From the NCBI GenBank assembly GCA_003517725.1, contig DOZZ01000028.1, positions 1 to 16,994 on the forward strand: a stretch of 16,994 bases of DNA, in the 5' to 3' direction. Made by a program: the position numbers and the translations under genes. The stretch's first letter is position 1, and each line of letters opens with the position of its first letter. The stretch is from Bryobacterales bacterium (GTDB taxonomy: Bacteria > Acidobacteriota > Terriglobia > Bryobacterales > Bryobacteraceae). This document shows, piece after piece, positions 13,251-16,994 of the stretch. The notes beneath the pieces were generated by a model that saw nothing but the letters and a program-made list of their open reading frames with translations, was not told the origin of the DNA and ran no database searches.

Positions 13251-16200
13251 TTGCTAAAGCTAAAACGAGTAGAACTACAGGGCTTCAAGTCCTTCTGTGA
13301 TCGCACCGAACTGAAGTTTCGAGGCGACGGGATCGCGGCCATCGTGGGTCCCAACGGCTGTGGGAAGAGTAACTTGAGCGATGCCATCAGCTGGGTGCTG
13401 GGCGAGCAATCCGCCAAGAGCCTGCGCGGCGGGCGCATGGAAGACGTCATCTTCGCGGGCACGCGCGATCGCAAGGCGGTCGGCATGGCCTCTGTCACGA
13501 TGACGCTCGTCGATCCCGCGCCACGCGAGCAGCCGATTGAGCTCGCACACGAGGCTCCGGCGGAGCCCCTCGAAGTCACGGTTATCCCGACCGTGCACGC
13601 CGGGCGTCCCCAAAGTGCTACCAAGCCTGGCGAAATTACGATCACGCGGCGACTGTTCCGTTCGGGCGAGAGCGAATACCTGATCGACGGCCGCTCGGCC
13701 CGCCTGCGCGATATACAGGACCTCTTTATGGGCAGCGGCCTGGGCCCGGAAAGCTACGCCATCATCGAGCAGGGGCGCATCGGCCAGATCCTCAGCTCGC
13801 GCCCGCAGGACCGGCGCTCGATCATCGAAGAAGCCGCCGGCATCACCAAGTTCAAAGCCCGCAAGCGGCTGTCGGAGGCCAAGCTCGAAAGCGCCAAGCA
13901 GAACCTGACGCGGGTCTACGACATTCTGGAAGAAGTCACGCGGCAGGTGAATTCGTTGAAGCGCCAGGCGGCGCGGACCAAGCGCTACCAGGAGCTCAAA
14001 GCGGAGTTGGATAGCCGTCTGCGCGTCCTGCTGACGGTCCGCTCGCAGCGCCTGAACGCGGAGATCGCGGCGGCCTCGGCCGAGCTGGAAGCAGCGGCGG
14101 CGGAACTGCGCGAAGCCACGGCGCTGGTCGCGGCCGGCGAACAGGAACGCGCCAAGATTCAGGCCGTCTGCTTCGACCTCGAAGGCAAGCTGCGCGAAGT
14201 GCGGCGCGTGCTGGCCGAGACCAATGTGGAAGCCGAGCGCACGCGCGGCAAGCTGCAGTCGCAGGTGCGCGAGAGCGCCGGCATCGAGGAGCGCATCACG
14301 CGCGCCGAAAACGAAGCGCAGGAACTGGAAGGCCGCATCGCGGCCGCCGAAACCGAGCGCGGCAGCCTGACCGAGAGCGCCCGCGGCCTGGATGCGCGTA
14401 TTGCCGAAGCGCGCGGGCAGTTGATCGCCATCAACCAGCAGCGCGAAACATTGCAAGGCCGCGTCCGCGAACATGAAAAGGCGCTCGAAGCGGGCCGCGT
14501 GCAAGTGCTGCGGCTGCTGGGCGAAGCCGGCAACCTGAAAAATCAGCTAGCCAAAGTGGACGAGTACCTGGCCGGCGTGGACCGCGAGACGGCGCGTGTG
14601 GCGCGTGAAGAGGAAGGCGCCAAGTTCGAAGTCCAGCGCCTGGCGGGCGCTCGGGAGAAGCTCTCGATCGAGACCGCGCAGCGGCAGCAGGACCTGGAGT
14701 TGGTCGGCGGCCAGCGCAAAGAGACGGAACTGGGCCTGACGGGCGAACGGCGCCGTGCGCACGAATTGCGCGGCATAATCGATCAACTCCGCGGCGATTG
14801 TTCTCGGCTGAAAGCTCAGAAAGACTCCCTCGAAAACGTCCTCTCGCACCACAGCTACACCACCGAGGCCGTAAAAAAGCTCTTCGGCGCGTTCGAACGT
14901 AACCCGCAAGCCGAGGTGCGGCCGCTCGGTTTGCTGGCCGACTTCGTCGAAGTGGATTCCGAGTTGGAGCGCGCCACCGAAGAATTTCTGCACAACGAGT
15001 TGGAATACGTGGTGGTGCGGAACTGGCAGCAGGCCGAAGCCGGCATGCAGCTGCTGCGCTCCGATCTGGAGGGTCGCGCGACGTTTCTAGTGGAGCAGGC
15101 CGAGGCCCCGGCGTCGCGCGCGGCCGACATCGACCTGCGGCCGTTGTCAGACCACCTGCGCTTCACCAACGGTTTGACGGGACAGGCTCGCACGCTGCTG
15201 CCGCGTCTGGCCGGCTGTTATCTGGCGCCCGAGGCCGACCAGGCGCGGGCTTTGGCCGAACTGCATCCGCAGCTCTTCTTTCTACTGCCGGATGGCCGCT
15301 GCTATCACGGCCAGACCCTCAGCGGCGGCCGTAAGAAGGCCAGCGGACCGTTGGCGCTAAAGCGCGAACTGCGCCAGGTGACGACGGAACTGCAGGCTCG
15401 CGAACAAACGTTGGCCGCGGAAAACCAGACGCTTGAAGCCGTGCAGCAGGGCGTGATCCATCTGGAAGCCGAGCTGGATCGCCTGCGCGTCGTGCAACAA
15501 ACGCGCGAAAAAGATGCGCTGGCGCTGCAGCATGAGGCGCGCAAGCTGACCGAAGATTCCAATCGCGCGGCGTCACGCATCTCCGTCGCGCGGCTGGAGA
15601 TGGAGCGGCTGGAACGCGAGAAGCTGCGAGCGCGGGAACAGCGCGAGCACAACCACGCGGCCATCCAGCAAAAAGAAACCGAGCGTGCCCAACGCGAGGC
15701 CGCGCTGGAAACGCTGCGCGCAGAGATGGACGCCGTGGAAACTCAGGCAGCGCAGATCAGAGAAGAGCATTCGACGCTGCGGGCCAGCCTGGCCGGCATC
15801 GAAGAGCGCAGCCGGTCGGAGCACGCGGCCCTGGCGCGGCTGGAAAACCTGTTGCGTGAAACCACCAACCGGCGCGACAACCTCACCCGGGACGCGCAAC
15901 GGCTGGGCGAGCATCGCTCGCGGCTGCTGGCCGAGAATATCGAGCTCGATCGCAAGAGCAATGAGCTGGGCGAGACCGTGCTGCAACTGGAGGACAGCGT
16001 CAATCGCCTGGCCTCCGAAGAGAACGGGCATCGCGAGCGCCTGGCCTCCGAAGATGAAGCGCTGCGAACGGGGCGGACCCGCATTGAAGCCGCTCACGAG
16101 CGCCGATCCGGCATGGAAGTGGAGCTGGTGCGGCGCCAGTCGGAGTTGAAGTTCCTCGATGAGACCAGCCGCAAAGAGCTGAATATCGCCCTTGAAGAAT

Positions 16201-16913
16201 TGACCGCGACAGCCGAAGCCGATGCCGCGATCGAGGTCGATCTGGACGAGTCCAACCGGTTGTACCAGGAGGTTAAGGCCAAGATCGAGAATCTCGGCCC
16301 GATCAATCCGCAGGCGCTCGAAGAGCACCAGGAAGCACAACTTCGGCAGGATTTTTTGACCGCGCAGCGCGCTGATCTGGTCGACTCGATTCGCGACACC
16401 GAGAAAGCCATCCAGGAGATCGAACTGGTCTCTCGCGCGCGTTTCCTCGAAGCCTTCGCGGCCATCAACACCAACTTCAAAGTCAGCTTCGCGACGCTGT
16501 TCGGCGGCGGCCACGGCGAGATGCGCCTGACCGATGAAGCCAACGCCTCCGAGTCCGGTATCGACATCATTGCGTCGCCTCCGGGCAAGAAGCTGCAGAA
16601 CGTGCTGCTGCTGTCGGGCGGCGAGAAATCGATGGCCGCGATGGCGCTGCTGATGGCGATCTTCCAATACCAGCCGAGCCCGTTCTGCGTGCTTGACGAA
16701 GTGGACGCGCCGCTCGACGAAGCCAACATCGGCCGTTTGACGCGGCTGCTGAAGGAGATGTCGGCCGACACGCAGTTCATCGTGATCACGCACTCGAAGA
16801 AGACCATGGAGTCGGCCGAATCGATGTACGGCGTAACGATGCAGGAGGCCGGAATTTCGAAGTTGGTGTCCGTACGATTCCAGGGCCCGGCGCTCGACAC
16901 GGCGGTAGCGTAA
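13251..16913 (+). CDS. smc: Chromosome segregation protein SMC
   Basis: This 1220-residue protein is a full-length SMC ATPase, the core of the bacterial condensin that with ScpA and ScpB compacts and separates chromosomes. The N-terminal head has Walker A GPNGCGKS (33-40), LGEQSAKSLRG (50-60) and RRLFRSGESEYLIDG (133-147). A long coiled coil spans about 205-520, the hinge about 530-700 (ending SGGRKKASGPLALKREL), and a second coiled coil about 700-1040. The C-terminal head has the ABC signature LSGGE (1121-1125), Walker B FCVLDEVDAP (1145-1154) and a switch histidine in VITHSKKTME. Compared from memory with Bacillus subtilis SMC, the head carries about 29 extra residues near 92-126, a Pro/Glu-rich stretch. 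scpA and scpB are not in the window. The start is TTG, supported by GAGG seven bases upstream. Repeat copy D follows about 40 bp after the stop. Confidence 0.98.
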   Translation: MLKLKRVELQGFKSFCDRTELKFRGDGIAAIVGPNGCGKSNLSDAISWVLGEQSAKSLRGGRMEDVIFAGTRDRKAVGMASVTMTLVDPAPREQPIELAHEAPAEPLEVTVIPTVHAGRPQSATKPGEITITRRLFRSGESEYLIDGRSARLRDIQDLFMGSGLGPESYAIIEQGRIGQILSSRPQDRRSIIEEAAGITKFKARKRLSEAKLESAKQNLTRVYDILEEVTRQVNSLKRQAARTKRYQELKAELDSRLRVLLTVRSQRLNAEIAAASAELEAAAAELREATALVAAGEQERAKIQAVCFDLEGKLREVRRVLAETNVEAERTRGKLQSQVRESAGIEERITRAENEAQELEGRIAAAETERGSLTESARGLDARIAEARGQLIAINQQRETLQGRVREHEKALEAGRVQVLRLLGEAGNLKNQLAKVDEYLAGVDRETARVAREEEGAKFEVQRLAGAREKLSIETAQRQQDLELVGGQRKETELGLTGERRRAHELRGIIDQLRGDCSRLKAQKDSLENVLSHHSYTTEAVKKLFGAFERNPQAEVRPLGLLADFVEVDSELERATEEFLHNELEYVVVRNWQQAEAGMQLLRSDLEGRATFLVEQAEAPASRAADIDLRPLSDHLRFTNGLTGQARTLLPRLAGCYLAPEADQARALAELHPQLFFLLPDGRCYHGQTLSGGRKKASGPLALKRELRQVTTELQAREQTLAAENQTLEAVQQGVIHLEAELDRLRVVQQTREKDALALQHEARKLTEDSNRAASRISVARLEMERLEREKLRAREQREHNHAAIQQKETERAQREAALETLRAEMDAVETQAAQIREEHSTLRASLAGIEERSRSEHAALARLENLLRETTNRRDNLTRDAQRLGEHRSRLLAENIELDRKSNELGETVLQLEDSVNRLASEENGHRERLASEDEALRTGRTRIEAAHERRSGMEVELVRRQSELKFLDETSRKELNIALEELTATAEADAAIEVDLDESNRLYQEVKAKIENLGPINPQALEEHQEAQLRQDFLTAQRADLVDSIRDTEKAIQEIELVSRARFLEAFAAINTNFKVSFATLFGGGHGEMRLTDEANASESGIDIIASPPGKKLQNVLLLSGGEKSMAAMALLMAIFQYQPSPFCVLDEVDAPLDEANIGRLTRLLKEMSADTQFIVITHSKKTMESAESMYGVTMQEAGISKLVSVRFQGPALDTAVA

Positions 16914-16955
16914 CGGGGCACATCGCGGGGCCCGCGCAAGCTCATGAAAAAATTT

Positions 16956-16993
16956 GTGGGGCAGCTTTTAAGCTGCAGCCGGCTTCAGCCGGC
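16956..16993 (+). repeat. REP-like double-hairpin element, copy D
   Basis: GTGG (16956-16959) and one base are followed by a perfect 7-bp hairpin with a TT loop (16961-16976). One base later a second perfect 7-bp hairpin with a TC loop follows (16978-16993). This is the cleanest of the four copies. It ends at the window edge, so anything beyond, such as an inverted partner, cannot be seen. Confidence 0.72.
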
Positions 16994-16994
16994 C

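Noticed and set aside
13275..14504. Long minus-strand open frame (409 codons) inside smc
   Set aside because: It lies antisense to the clearly real smc gene, has low-complexity Ala/Arg/Leu-rich composition from GC-rich codon shadowing, and has no recognisable domain.
15573..16793. Long minus-strand open frame (406 codons) inside smc
   Set aside because: It is the antisense shadow of the SMC coiled coil and C-terminal head; no family motifs are present.
16924..16936. CGCGGGGCCCGCG palindrome after smc as an intrinsic terminator
   Set aside because: The stem is only about 5 bp with a minimal loop and is not followed by a T-run on the plus strand, so it does not fit an intrinsic terminator.
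742..16993. CRISPR array explanation for the repeated elements
   Set aside because: The copies are thousands of bases apart, vary in stem sequence and have no spacer structure or cas genes nearby.

Overview
The window is a high-GC bacterial chromosome segment. It is most likely from an acidobacterium of the Solibacter/Bryobacter group. The best clue is the secreted GH5-type glycosidase, which carries a C-terminal domain resembling the 'Solibacter uncharacterized C-terminal domain' family (TIGR03437). The DUF1080 protein and the dense, mostly house-keeping layout also fit. This assignment is inferred by eye, not by a search.

Left block (1-6047, all on the minus strand, read from right to left): a GT28/MGDG-synthase-like glycosyltransferase. 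Next comes a compact operon of yceD (DUF177), rpmF (ribosomal protein L32), plsX (phosphate acyltransferase) and a DsbD-like transmembrane reductase fused to a TlpA-like thioredoxin. Last is a thioredoxin-reductase-like flavoprotein that runs off the left edge. A good sigma70-type promoter (TTGATA, 17 nt, TATACT) lies just ahead of yceD and overlaps the glycosyltransferase stop codon. The block combines membrane-lipid synthesis, ribosome assembly and thiol redox transfer from cytoplasm to periplasm.

Middle block (6346-9945): a PAP2 phosphatase and a DEAD-box-family RNA helicase (with DEGD in motif II), both on the plus strand. They are followed by an amidase-signature hydrolase. A convergent tatA-type Tat translocase gene ends 6 bp from the amidase.

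Right block (9996-16913, plus strand): a probable operon of secreted GH5 glycosidase, secreted DUF1080 protein and enoyl-CoA hydratase/isomerase family protein, then a full-length smc gene with a TTG start.

The most interesting non-coding signal is a family of four intergenic elements (near 742, 6127, 8252 and 16956). Each has the same plan: GTRG, one base, a 7-bp hairpin with a 2-nt loop, and directly abutting it a second hairpin. This matches the layout of REP elements mobilised by RAYT (TnpA_REP) transposases. Two copies are followed by an inverted hairpin that could be a partner in a BIME-like pair. No transposase, CRISPR array, rRNA or tRNA was seen. No clearly new multi-gene system is evident; the genes are mostly recognisable families, with several unusual variants listed in the findings.
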